A DNA stretch of 64,000 nt, taken from the NCBI GenBank assembly GCA_020740775.1, contig JAHEWK010000013.1, positions 1,116,001 through 1,180,000 on the forward strand. The letters are read 5' to 3'. Under the pieces are notes generated by a model that worked only from the letters and a program-made list of their open reading frames with translations, ran no database searches and had not been told where the DNA came from. Position 1 is the stretch's first letter. Each line of letters begins with the position of its first letter. Of this stretch, positions 1 to 9,846 are shown one piece after another. Source of the DNA: Ilyonectria destructans. Lineage: Eukaryota > Ascomycota > Sordariomycetes > Hypocreales > Nectriaceae. A program made the position numbers and the translations under genes.

Positions 1-218
1 GGACTTCTTTTGCAAACCCAATTAACGCCCTCTTTAGCAGAGAGCTCATCGCTATGATCTATCGCGAGGCTCCCCTCTACAACGCTCGCGACGTCAAAGC
101 TAGTGTCAACCCTCCTCGCTTTGGGTCTACACTGGTCATTGTTGGCTATTCGGCACAGAAGAATGGATGGGACGGCGTGATGAGCGAGCTTTCTCCTGCT
201 GAAGTTTCCTTGGACTGA

Positions 219-480
219 GTGGAAGTTCGCACTATCGAGTGCAAGGCTGCTCCCAAATGTCCCATTTGCATTGTCAACCGTTGCGTATACAACCACGCCC
301 TGCGACTACCCACACGCTCATACGAAGCCATTCCCCAACATCTTCTCGTTAGATTATGTGCCTGGCGACGGTGTAGGCCGCAACCCATTCAGCTCTGGGA
401 GCTCTCTCACTGGCAAGCGACAGAAGTTCCGAAACGCAGCAAGGGAGGCGAGGAGGACCTGGGAGGCAAGAAGCTGGTGA
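219..480 (+). repeat. Repeat R1, copy A (duplicated coding fragment)
   Basis: This block is clearly related to 10690-10903 over about 200 bp in the same orientation. Both copies translate to related peptides: an upstream segment beginning IECKAAPK and ending in PIC, then a segment with the pattern TKPFPN-F-LD-VP-DGV-RNPFSS and LTGKRQK. Conservation at the protein level suggests both derive from one coding exon. No complete gene is seen around either copy, and the upstream and downstream segments lie in different frames, so I read it as a gene fragment that was duplicated and decayed. The family is unknown to me. Positions 481-1049 hold nothing else I can support. Confidence 0.6.
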
Positions 481-1049
481 TGCGCAGAGTGCGCAGGATG
501 GTGCTGTAGGTTATTGAGAGCAGGATGGTGCTAGGTTACTGAGATAATGGGCAATGGTAATTGATACTTGTATTTGTGTGTTTGCGAATTGTCCACATTT
601 CCACCCTATAGGTGATATTGCCGTACTCTTTGATGTCCAGCAAGTCCAGTAATTCCATGAAGCCCTTACTCTTTACCGTGTGCATCTTGTCCACTGGTCT
701 ATCGACCCCGTCAAGCGGTATCTCGTCTACATGGCGACGTTCTTGGATGCCGCGGTGTCAGGTGAGCTGCATTTTAGCGGGGCGTATCGCCGCCGACTTC
801 ACAGAAGCTCTCCCGGATCAGGGCGGCCTTGTCCGTTCACGACTCTCGAAGCCTCAATACAGTGACTTTACAGGAGGTTTAACTGTCGCCGACGGAGGGA
901 AGGGTACAAAAGTAGGAGGTGTAACGTAATTATTTGTTGAAGACAATAAACTAACGGCAAGAGTAAAAATAAGAAACGTGAGCCCAGGCCATAAGAAAGA
1001 TCATCCCCCATGCGATTCCAGCAAGTGCAAGTAAATCAACCATCATCAA

Positions 1050-1215
1050 TTCCAGATTTCCATCGTTGCTGTACTTTCTCTTGATCCTCGTACTGCGACG
1101 TGGAATCCGATCTACCAAAGGGGCATCACCGTAAATCCTCGTCGGAAAGGTCTCCCATTTCGATGGAGGGATCGTACTTGATGGAGGGATCCTAGTTCCG
1201 ACGGTGGGTCATCAA
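1050..1215 (-). repeat. Internal duplication, copy of 1765-1905
   Basis: Positions 1050-1215 and 1765-1905 align over about 150 bp in the same orientation. On the minus strand both encode the pattern APLV-RIPRRST--KRK-SND. The duplication lies within the degenerate gene described for 1112-2069, so that gene or its remains grew by internal duplication. Confidence 0.65.
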
Positions 1216-2069
1216 CCGCATCTGGCTCACCATCTCGAAATATGACCCTCATGTCCGAGTACTTTGCCCAGTTTTTCCTGGGAGAAAGGCGAAAGAATTC
1301 GAGCAACTGTAAACACTGGGTAATATTGGCATGAGGGAACGCGTGGAACATGCCGGTAAAGCACTTTCCACTACCCATCGTCTCCTTGATGAAATCGGCG
1401 TAGAGGTCGAGTTGACGGGTGTACCGGGCGGTTGCCCACGCATGCCGAGCATTCTGGACGAGCGCATAGAATTTGCCTTAGTCGCTGGCCCATAATCGCT
1501 CAAGAGTGGTGGTAAGGATCCCGAGCTTGTTTCGGATAGACAGGAAGGGAGGCCTTTCAAGGACAGCGATGAAGCAATCGGCGACACTGGGCTTGGAACG
1601 AGTCGCCAATGCATTGGTTGAACTCTAACCAGGGATAGAGCGACTTGGAAGGCTTGAACTGGGGACAGGCAGGGTGGAAGATGTGATGTTGAACTCGTCA
1701 TCGCCGTCGGAGTCCATTCTGCGAAGGGCGGAGCGACCGATGTAGAGCGGGACTGAATCAAATCCAGTTGTTCATCGTTGCTAAACTTTCTCTTGGCCCC
1801 CGTACTGCGCCGTGGAATCCGATTGACCAGAGGGGCCACTAAGGTTAAATCCTCGTCGGAAAGGTCTCCCTTGTTGATGGATTCGTGCTTGATGGGAGGA
1901 GTCCTCAACCGCTTCTGTCGCACAAAGACGACATCGTCATCATCGGAAACGACAATGGGATCTTGATTCAGAGGCTGGGTCCTCAACCGTTTCCGGCGTA
2001 CAAAGACGACATCGTCATCATCGGAAATGACAGTGGGATTTTGGGAGGTTCCGGTTCCTAGAGCTCACG
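1112..2069 (-). pseudogene. Degenerate gene of unknown family
   Basis: On the minus strand an open segment (about 2069 to 1620) encodes two acidic/basic repeats of the form SDDDDVVFVR-KRLRT, followed by IPRRSTGAKRKFSND. A second coherent segment in another frame runs from about 1625 to 1200; it includes DCFIAVLERPPFL, then ADFIKETMGSGKCFTG and LLEFFRLSPRKNWAKYSD. This second frame is broken by a single TAA at 1480-1478, 34 codons before a methionine at 1378. The change of frame could be an unseen intron, but the internal stop inside well-formed sequence points to a decayed gene. I do not recognise the family. C-to-T at CpA (CAA to TAA) would explain the stop. Confidence 0.45.
1901..2044 (-). 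repeat. 78-bp tandem repeat (26 codons)
   Basis: A unit starting with gtcctcaaccg at 1901 recurs at 1979, giving a period of 78 bp, which is 26 whole codons. On the minus strand both units encode SDDDDVVFVR followed by a KRLRT patch. The period being a multiple of three suggests the expansion occurred while the sequence was coding. Confidence 0.75.
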
Positions 2070-2096
2070 ACCACATGAGCTGAACCTCATCGGGGC

Positions 2097-2357
2097 TCTC
2101 AGAACTCGAGACCATTGTGCCTTTAGCATTGGCTGAGTCGTTGTGACTGTGGCGGAATTAGAGACTGGCCACCAAATGCAGGCCCTGAGCCGTGTAGTAA
2201 CTCACCTAGCGTGCAGCGACAAGGGCTGGACGTCGTCTAGGTTCTCGGAACTCGAGGCCATTGTGCCTGAGACAGTGGCTAAGTTGATGCGTCTGCAATG
2301 AGATTAGAATTGGCCACCGAGAAGTGCAGGCCCTGAGCCGTGTGGCAACTCACCTTT
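2097..2357 (-). repeat. Tandem duplication, period about 145 bp
   Basis: Two diverged units (about 2097-2207 and 2242-2357) share an actcgag-ccattgtgcct block and a gcaggccctgagccgtgt block, each ending in ctcacct. Read on the minus strand each unit contains a GTGAGTT donor-like site, then an intron-like stretch, then a start-like ATG-G-C-TCGAG-TC followed by a short acidic peptide. It looks like a duplicated 5' exon plus intron of a gene. Confidence 0.55.
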
Positions 2358-2689
2358 CTTTGTGTTGCCTCTAAACTCCAGCGGGATGAATGCCAAGGAT
2401 GGGATCTTGAGAAGTTGAGGGTGGGTGGGAATTCTCAAGGTGCCTTGGACGGAAAGGCGGGTAGCCATCGGTGGGAGGTGGTTTCTGAGCCCAGCCGTGG
2501 CAGGAGCCGGCCTGCTCTTTCCTTCTTGAGCCATACTCACCCGCGAGAATGAAGGCGTGCCTGAGGAAGCAAGGAGACAACCTCGGAAGGTAGTGGTGGA
2601 TTTAGAGCTGAATGCGGGGAAGGAAGGCACGGGACGACGACAGTTAGATCTCGTCCAAGCGTTCAGGGCTCGTGGGAGTAGGTGTTTGG

Positions 2690-3165
2690 AAAAGGTAATC
2701 AGAAGTCGTTCAGGGTATGAATGGTGAGTTTACCTCCAGCTACTCGACCGGTCACTGGAGGGTCACGGTAATTATCCGCTTTACGAACCAGGTCAAAAAG
2801 ACCCAGCACGGGACAGGTAGGTTAGAGCGAGTCCAAGGGTTCAGGGTTTTCGGCCGAATGTAGCGCCTCAACCTCTGCCGGTCTGGTTTTCTATACTGTG
2901 TAGAGTTCTGCATTGTCGGGTTTGGAGTGACAGTCAGGCCGTTCTAGGAGCTAGGCTCAACTAGATAGAGCTGTCGAAAGTCTGAGAGCTAGTTCAACCA
3001 GGTGTTAGCATACTGAAGAGCAAGTTCTGGAGAGGGGTTAAGACTAGGAGCTAGCTCTCGCCAAACCAAAGGTCGTTCTTCTTCCAGCGTAGGCTCAACC
3101 TGCACACTTATGGCGTGGGAGCAACGAAAAGAGGAACGAGGTTACAGTGAACTCATACAATAGCT
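2690..3165 (+). repeat. Repeat R2, copy 1
   Basis: One of three diverged direct copies (others about 11650-12087 and 14600-14990). The best conserved core is an inverted repeat, cctccag at 2733-2739 and ctggagg at 2755-2761, whose loop contains the palindrome gaccggtc. Distal blocks are collinear: an aacgagg-tacagtgaactc block lies about 400 bp downstream here and about 367 bp downstream in copy 2. No protein domain is recognised. The element is probably a short non-autonomous mobile element or a dispersed remnant, but I see no terminal repeats or target-site duplication. Confidence 0.6.
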
Positions 3166-4202
3166 ACCTAGGTAGTCTACCACGAAACCCAGGAGACCCG
3201 GGGCCGGGCCTGGTTGGTCAGCAACGCCGCTCTTGCTCAGTCTTTGATCACCCTTGCTCAGTGAGCATCACCTTAAATCACCTCAACCTCACCCATACCT
3301 CCAACGGGCTGCATGGAAACCTATCACCTCTCACCTACTCAATTCTGAATTTACACTGTATCGCCTCAACTTCATGCGACCTTCGCCATGGTTCAGGATC
3401 CAGTTGAATGCGACCAGGGGCGAGGCGCGGGCAGATTGGCTGGCGAGCCCGGATTCTGGCGACCCTCTTCATTCTCTCGACACATGCCTGCCTGCCTGAT
3501 GCTTGGCCACGAGACATGGAGAGTGCGCATGTCACGTCCGCAATGGCGCTGGGCGCTCTGATGATGCGTATATGAGAGGCTGCGGTCGCTTGTTCTCGAT
3601 GCACATGGAGCGATGGCCATGTATGGATCAGCCCCGAACAACACGGGAACCTGGTGAGCCCTCTGCCTGCCTTGAAGCTGGAGCCAAGTTTCTCATGCAA
3701 TGGCATACTGACTAACGGGTCGTCCTTCATAGACGGGAATCTTCAAGCAGCAGATTGACTGGATCCCACTGACTTCCGGCGCGGTGCGTCCAACTCAAAG
3801 CAGGACCCTGGCTGTTGCCGAGGTCAGCGGCGGATCGCAGTCCTTCAACGCCGTTTACTCGCTGCGAATCCTCGGTTGATGGATGCGTATGTTCGCCATC
3901 CCAAATCAGAGCTCAGTTCCCATGGCATATTCGCTGTTCACAACAGAGGAGGAGGGCAGCCGAATGGTGCCTAGCTCGATGCGCGATCGACGGGTCGACT
4001 GCATGGAGGAGCCGGTCAAGTACACGATCGTGATGCGACCGCACTTTGATCTATTTGGCGACCGCTACAGTGAGCGGGAGGAACGGAGGCTGAAAGTTTC
4101 TCAGGGACCGAATGAATCGTAGGTGGCACAGCGGCCGGTCGCTTCGATGGGTGACGCTTCCAGTGAGATAGACTAGAGAATACCGTCAAATTCTGAGCTG
4201 AT
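3166..4202. other. Gene-free stretch
   Basis: No supported gene. Open frames on both strands overlap one another and have no family resemblance, start context or consistent splice sites. The right end is the 3' flank of the Zn2Cys6 regulator gene. Confidence 0.5.
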
Positions 4203-6442
4203 TCAGAAGCTGTCGAGATCCATGATGAACTCCCAGCCCGTGTCGAAATTTGCCGACACATCCTCTAGATGGGACAAGAAGCCCAGTTCTGGCATGTGGC
4301 CGGGGTGCTCCATCCCCCACGGTGCCTCCGAATACGCAGAACTCGGCAGCGCCAGGTCTTCACTCGCGGGAGTAGATTTGGTACCAGTCGTCGACGAGGA
4401 TGGTTGGCCAGCAGGTAAAGCATGAATATCACCCGTATTCGAGTTTGTTATGAAGCTTTGATCAGCCTGAGCGGTCTGCTCTACGGTTTGGTCGCCTTTT
4501 CTGACGACTGTGCCAAAGAACGGAATGCGGACTTCTTCGTCCGTGCTCGATCTCGACAGCAGCACCGTAAGCGTCTTGCGACATTGCGACGCGATGGGAC
4601 AGTTTTCTTGATTCTCCTGGCGTTGCAAGCACCGAATCAGAGACAGCACAGCCTCGATGTCATTCCCATCACTTGACATCCTTAGGCCGGAGGAGCTTGA
4701 GCAACCTAGAAGTAAGACAATGGCGCCGGTAAATGCCATAAAGTCCACGAGCTTGCACTCAGACGGGCTCAGCCCCTCCGCGTCACTATGCAGACTCAGG
4801 TAGCGCCTCAGCAGCTGTCGTGCAGCCTCCATGCTGGCGACGCGCACGATTGAACCGTGCACAGGGTTTTCTTCGGAACCGCTGAGGAACGGTAGGCAAA
4901 TGTAGAGTCGCAGGTGGAAGAAGAAGAGTTGCTGGTGCAGCCGGACATGGATTTCGTCGAAATCGTGGCCATCGGCTTGGACCCGGTCAGGAAGCTCCCA
5001 CCAGGTTTCTGGGAAAGACGTTGCAAGCTCATTCATCTCCTCGTTCAGTTCCAGTGTCTTGGAGATGGAAGCCTTTGTACGCGAGTGGTTTCGGTCAATG
5101 ACCTTTCCGGCTATCATCGCACAGCGGATGGTCATGGTCGAATCCAAGTAGTCATTTTCGGGCTTCACCTCTAGGATTTGCTGATGGTGCATGTCGACAA
5201 AGCCGTACGGCAGCCCGAGGAACATGCTCATCATGCGGTCTGCTTGGTAGATGGACAGCCAGAGCCGTCTCTTGGCTGTTGATCGGAGGCCAGCCTGGTA
5301 CAGGTCCTTTGACATCATCAGCTTCCAGCACTCGTCTCCGGAACAGGATGTTGACATACCGTTAAATGCGCGACCACTACTCCTCTGCGATAGATCATCC
5401 ATGATCTTCTGGGCTGGCCCTCGTCCGCATAGAGAATGGCCAGCAAGATCAGGCACTCCAAGCCTTCCACAGTAGACATATACGCCATGTCAGAGACAAC
5501 GAGGCGGTCGACCAAGGTGTAGATATGGGACCCATCAACATCAGAAGCGAAAGCGAACGCAATAGCCATCTTACCCAGTTCTGAAGGCCGATCGCTCGTG
5601 TAGGCTCGCCTAACGAAGTCTGGGAAAGACTCAATCGTGTCGTCATACGTGCCACGAACAGCTCTGTGTATTCGAACCCACCAGCCTTTGTGCGCCAATG
5701 CAACTTTCATGATAGAATCGTAGGACGGTAATCCTGCACGTAGTGCCTCGCATATACTTTCCCCCTGGCCGGGTGAGAGTGGCTCAGGCAATCTGCTGGA
5801 AACACGAGATGACCTACGGTCACCTGTTGACGAGTGAGACATACTGCTGTCCCTGGCCAGACGTGACCGAGATGACGCACTGGCATCGTCCGTCTTTGGA
5901 GATTTGGAGAGCTGTGCTGGCTCGTCAAGTCTGCTGAACGTACAACTGCATGCCAACATGGGGGACTCACTGAAGACGGGCCTAGAACCGCGAGGAAGGG
6001 TGCTCGCTGATCTGTGACACTGTTTTCCAGAACGTCTGGAGCCTGCGGGACGCCTGGATTCCTCGCCGCCCACGTAGGGGCCTCACTGCTGCTGTTTCTC
6101 GGAGAGTCGGATTCTGGGCGCCGACGCAACTGCAGTCTCGCGCCATCACCGCTCTGGCGTACACATGGTGTGCGACGAGATTTGCAGTTGAAACAGACTG
6201 AAGCTCCTGGCATCGAGTCGCACCGAATCTTTCGACGGCGACCTAGACAAATGCGCATGAGCTGGCGTGCCGGAGCAGTTGGGCGTGGGAGGGAGGTACT
6301 CGCATTCTGTGCAGCTGTGCGTACCTTTCCGCATGGTCTTACGTGTCGGCGTCGAGGTCGAGGACGCGGATGCAGACGCAGACGTCCTCGGGGAGCCGCG
6401 CACCATGCTTGAGACGTTCGGATGGATGGCCCATCGAGTCAC
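4203..6442 (-). CDS. Zn2Cys6 fungal transcription factor
   Basis: Nuclear DNA-binding regulator. I join exons 6442-6304, 6242-5971, 5911-5360 and 5294-4203, which give exactly 685 codons (684 aa). The zinc cluster reads CTEC-RRRKIRC, eight residues, then CFNC and six residues to the last Cys, matching CX2CX6CX8CX2CX6C. The middle homology region typical of the Fungal_trans family follows: YADEGQPRRSW, then KRRLWLSIYQADR and LGLPYGF. The first intron (6303-6243) must be GC-AG: the donor is GCGAGT, and using the nearby GT donor at 6298 shifts the frame and destroys the zinc cluster. The other introns are 59 and 65 bp GT-AG. The start could instead be a methionine at 6406. The gene is divergent from the dehydrogenase at 6933 and is likely its regulator by position only. 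Confidence 0.88.
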
Positions 6443-6487
6443 TGTGCGCGGTCGAAGTGATGCTGGCCGGGGGAGAGTTGCGGGCTG

Positions 6488-6518
6488 CCGCGGATGGGCG
6501 AATTCGTCCGCGGACGAA
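6488..6518. promoter_or_regulatory. Paired CCGCGGA sites, one in a 16-bp palindrome
   Basis: CCGCGG occurs at 6488-6493 and again at 6508-6513, exactly 20 bp apart (two helical turns), both followed by A. The second lies in a perfect palindrome TTCGTCCGCGGACGAA at 6503-6518. Zn2Cys6 dimers bind CCG/CGG half-sites, and TCCGCGGA is the consensus of the yeast pleiotropic drug response element. The sites lie between the regulator and the divergent dehydrogenase, so autoregulation or co-regulation is a reasonable inference. Confidence 0.5.
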
Positions 6519-6755
6519 ATGGCCTAGCGAGCGAATCGAGCCGATGTGCCCCACCTTCTGCTGAATGTTGTCGCCAGGCTTGTCAATGACCGTCGGAGGA
6601 ATTTCGTTGTCGAATTACTAATGACTATGTCTGATTCGAAAGACTCCAGGGATTGTCGATAAAGTCCTTGCCTTGTTTATTAATCGTCTTTTTCGTGCGC
6701 GGACGAGCCTTTCTGTTTGATCTGTTTGCCTAGGTAGGACCTCATTATAGGAGCC

Positions 6756-6765
6756 CACACGTGTG
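6756..6765 (+). promoter_or_regulatory. E-box palindrome CACACGTGTG
   Basis: A perfect 10-bp palindrome with the bHLH core CACGTG, 10 bp upstream of a TATA-like element and about 170 bp upstream of the dehydrogenase start at 6933. Confidence 0.35.
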
Positions 6766-6775
6766 CCCGGTTCGG

Positions 6776-6783
6776 TATATAAG
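6776..6783 (+). promoter_or_regulatory. TATA box of the SDR gene
   Basis: TATATAAG on the plus strand, about 150 bp upstream of the ATG at 6933. This is a strong match to the TATA consensus and fits an inducible gene. Confidence 0.5.
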
Positions 6784-6932
6784 AGTCTCCTCGTCACGGA
6801 TCGAGGTATTCTAACCAGGAATACTACGAAAGCGCATTTCATACTTTCACTGCCTATCTCTAGTAAAATCACCAGTTCGATTTCTCTTCCTTTTTATTCA
6901 TTGTTTCCGTTGAGGCACTGCAGTTCGCGACA

Positions 6933-7915
6933 ATGGCACCTCTTGTATGGCTTGTAACAGGAGCCTCGGCGGGAATTGGAGCTGCACTCGTCGAGGAAAT
7001 CGTCCGTCGAGGCGACAAAGTGATTGCTGCCAACAGACAGGTCGATCAGATGGCCGATCGCGCTTCGGAGAATGTGTCGCTTCTTGAGCTCGACATCACG
7101 TCTGGTTCCAAGGTCATTGCAAGCAAAGTCAAGGAGGCCTGGCAGATTTTCGGACACATCGATGTTCTTGTCAACAATGCCGGCACATTCTTGTTCGCCC
7201 CCTTCGAGGATATCAGGTAGGTCAGGTCCATCTTTGAGATCGGGTCTCATCAGCTGACTCTGGTGCTTTGCGCAGCGATGACGACGCAGAACGCATCTTC
7301 CAAACCAACGTCTTCGGTCAGCTTCACATGACGCGGGCCATTCTCCCATTCTTCCGCCAACAGGGATCAGGAACAATCACTTTCACGGCCTCAAACCAAC
7401 TCTGGGGCAACATGCCCTACACGACGTACTACAACATGACCAAGTGGACAAACAGCTCCTTTGCCGAATCGCTGCACAAAGAGGTCTCCTCTCTCGGCAT
7501 CCGCTGCGTCGCCTTTGAGTGCGGCGGTGTTGCCACGCGCCTCTTCGAATCGCGCGAGAAGGACAAAGTCGCGTCGGAGCAGAACAAGGAGGACAAGAGT
7601 CCCATCGAAGCATACGTGCCAGGGTTTACCGCTGCCTCGCAGGATCTGGCTGAATGGGGAATGCCTCCGGGAGACCCTGCCAAGGTCGCAAAGGCAATGG
7701 CTGATGTTGTCAAGGGCGAGGGTATGGCGGCTGGCAGAGTCTGGTCTTCACGGATTGCTCTGGGTTCCGATTCTCTTCGATGGCGGAAGATCAAAAGACA
7801 ACAGGAGGCCGTAGTGATGGATCGGTGGGAGGATGTCACCCTCAGCACGGATCGTGACGATGCAGTGCTCTCCGACAAGTTGGATCACTTTGCTCTGATA
7901 GCAGGGGCTGAGTAA
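6933..7915 (+). CDS. Short-chain dehydrogenase/reductase
   Basis: NAD(P)-dependent oxidoreductase of the classical SDR family; substrate unknown. Exons 6933-7216 and 7276-7915 join across a 59-bp intron to give 307 aa. Seen in the protein: the Rossmann glycine motif TGASAGIG near the N-terminus, the NNAG motif, a TNVFG segment, and the catalytic YNMTK (YxxxK) preceded by a Ser in SNQLWG. No signal peptide or membrane segment is seen, so it is probably cytosolic. It is divergently transcribed from the Zn2Cys6 regulator and lies tail to tail with an SDR pseudogene. Confidence 0.9.
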
Positions 7916-8089
7916 CATAATTATGTTGTGCATGTTCTGAGAGTGAGATAACACGTCGCTCGATTAGACAAGCTCATATGACCATCCCCGGTCGGCGTTC
8001 ACATCCGTATCCCGATAAGGTACCCAATTCACGCCCAGCACATCTGCATCCGCTTATTTTTGCCTGTTCGTACAAGGATCTGAGGTTGA

Positions 8090-9261
8090 TTATATGATGC
8101 CCATGATTCCAGGATGCTTCGCCTCGAGAATCTCTCCCAACTCTGCCCACAACTTCTTCTGGATGTCAAAACTTTCCTGGCTTTGTAGAAACGGCGATAA
8201 GCTGCACCAAGTAAGAGAGAATCAGAGTCAGCATCTGGTTTCCCCAGACAGCGGGATGTTGATGTCGACTACTCACTTTCCAATCTCGCAACTCACTCAT
8301 GTACTTCCCGTGCGTCTCGCTGCCTCCCTCCGCCGCGTGAATCAAGATCCGACCGGCCTGCTCGGAAGTCCGAGCACCAATCCTCTGCCACTGCTTAACA
8401 AAAGCAAACTTGGTAGCGTTCATGTGGCGCAATATCTCCGTCTTGACGTGGCCCGGGTTCACAACCGTGGTGGTTACGTTTCCCGGCTTGGAGCTGTCAC
8501 TCAGGGCTTTTGCGAACTCGCGGGTCAAGGGCAGATGGGTGATTTTCGTGACAAAATACCTACGCCCGGTCTGTCAGCGGCATACTGTTGTCTCGTGGCG
8601 CTGGGCACGGATCGCAGATGCTCAGCGTAGGGGCACCAGGCGCGAGGTCTTTACCTGTCATCCATCCTGGCCTTAGTCTCATCTGCCAGGCCCGAAAAGA
8701 TGTGTGGGAAATTGCGCTCCGGGTAAGGCGTGAGCCAGAATGCGAAAGAACCCGTAAACGCTAGCTTAGTCTCTCTGTCGAACGCAACAGAGGTCTTCCT
8801 CAGCTTAGGGAGTAGCAGGAAGGCGAGCATGAGCGTGTTGATCACATTGACCGTGACCGTCGTTTCGTTCCCGTCAGCCATGCTGAACTCGTAGAGAAAC
8901 ACGGCCGCGTTGCTGAGCAGAATGTCGAGCCGGTCGAGTTCGTTCTGGACACGAGTCGCGAATGCTTCAACCGACTTTGCGCTTGCGAGATACAGCGCCC
9001 AGACCTCGACTCTGCATCGAGATTCCGCGTCCAGAGAGGCCAAAATGTCTTTGGCTGCCGCTTCTCCTTTGGAGGTGTTGCGGACGGCTAGGATGACTCT
9101 GGCGGCGTTGAGTTTGGCAAACCATCGCGCAGTTTCCAGGCCGATTCCAGTGTGATGATGATGGTCTAGCCCGAGAAGTCGCTTGTGGGAATCGGAGGTT
9201 CCCAGAAAACCTGGGCATAGAGATGTTCCCGCCAGAAGCCGAGAATCGAGGAGGGAGCCAT
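8090..9261 (-). pseudogene. Broken short-chain dehydrogenase (retinol-dehydrogenase-like)
   Basis: The ATG at 9261 opens a typical N-terminus of this SDR subfamily, MAPSSILGFWREHLYAQ then PPIPTSDFSG, but codon 32 is TAG (9168-9166). The next residues TIIIT match the first Rossmann strand, after which the glycine motif has lost several residues and one frame: ACA runs directly into ACTGGAATCGGC in another frame. Downstream is well preserved, with ETARWFAKLNAARVILAVRN, a LSNAA motif, and after a 94-bp intron (8653-8560) YFVTK and VVNPGHVKTEI. A further intron (8276-8202) precedes a C-terminus that continues best in a frame one base off. Two lesions are certain and the third is ambiguous. Confidence 0.8.
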
Positions 9262-9660
9262 TGCGGATAGATCCAGAAACAGATTGTTGAGGGGAGGCAC
9301 GCGGGATAAAGCGTTAGAACAGAAAGTACTTCTCGTGACGTTCGTTGACTTAATATATACCAGTAGCCTACTCGATGCGTCATAACCTTAACTTGAGACT
9401 TGATACCTGCGTTGACTACAGTGAGCTTGAAAATTTAAAACAGTCGTCGGGCGTAGGCGCGTCAGACCTCTTTGGGGGCCAGCAGACCTCTGCGAGGCGG
9501 ACTGCGGTCAAACAGTTACAGAGGAGTCTCATGATGCGGCCACCACTGGAGGCTCCGTGCAACATCGGCCATTGAGTCAGCCTCAAGGGCCCTTTTCCCC
9601 GAGAACGGGGCGCAGCGTGGGCCGCCACGGATTCTGATCCTCTGCTGCTTCATCGATACT

Positions 9661-9846
9661 TGCAGCTCTGCTACCTGGCAATCAGCTGTCAAGACGCGCA
9701 TCCAACGCGCACAAGTTGCACCACAAGCACCCGCCAAACGGTAAGCACCTAGCAAACAGGTTTCAAGACACGCATCCAACGCGCACAAGCAGCACCACAA
9801 GCACCTGGCAAACGGCAAACACCTGGCAAATACCTCGTGTGCACCA
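9661..9846 (+). repeat. Repeat R3, copy A
   Basis: This sequence is homologous in inverted orientation to 13712-13619: both contain tgcagctctg, then ctggcaa-cagctgtcaagac, then ccaacgcgcac, gcaccacaa and cacctggcaaa-acctcg-gtgcacc. Similarity may extend, weakly, through a pyrimidine-rich stretch to about 10090. In copy B the block lies just upstream of a start-like ATG, so R3 could be a duplicated promoter or leader rather than a mobile element. Confidence 0.6.
9690..9837 (+). repeat. 74-bp tandem duplication within R3
   Basis: The unit starting caagac-cgcatccaacgcg begins at 9690 and again at 9764. The second R3 copy on the minus strand near 13.6 kb has only one unit, so the duplication happened after the copies separated. 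Confidence 0.65.

Noticed and set aside
6243..6303. Canonical GT donor at 6298 for the first intron of the Zn2Cys6 gene
   Set aside because: It shifts the frame and removes the third to sixth cysteines; the GC donor 5 bp earlier restores the cluster and makes the total length a multiple of three.
8202..8276. Alternative acceptor at ccag further downstream to rescue the last SDR frame
   Set aside because: It would keep the frame but skips the strong branch site and pyrimidine-rich TGCAG acceptor; left as ambiguous because two other lesions already break the gene.
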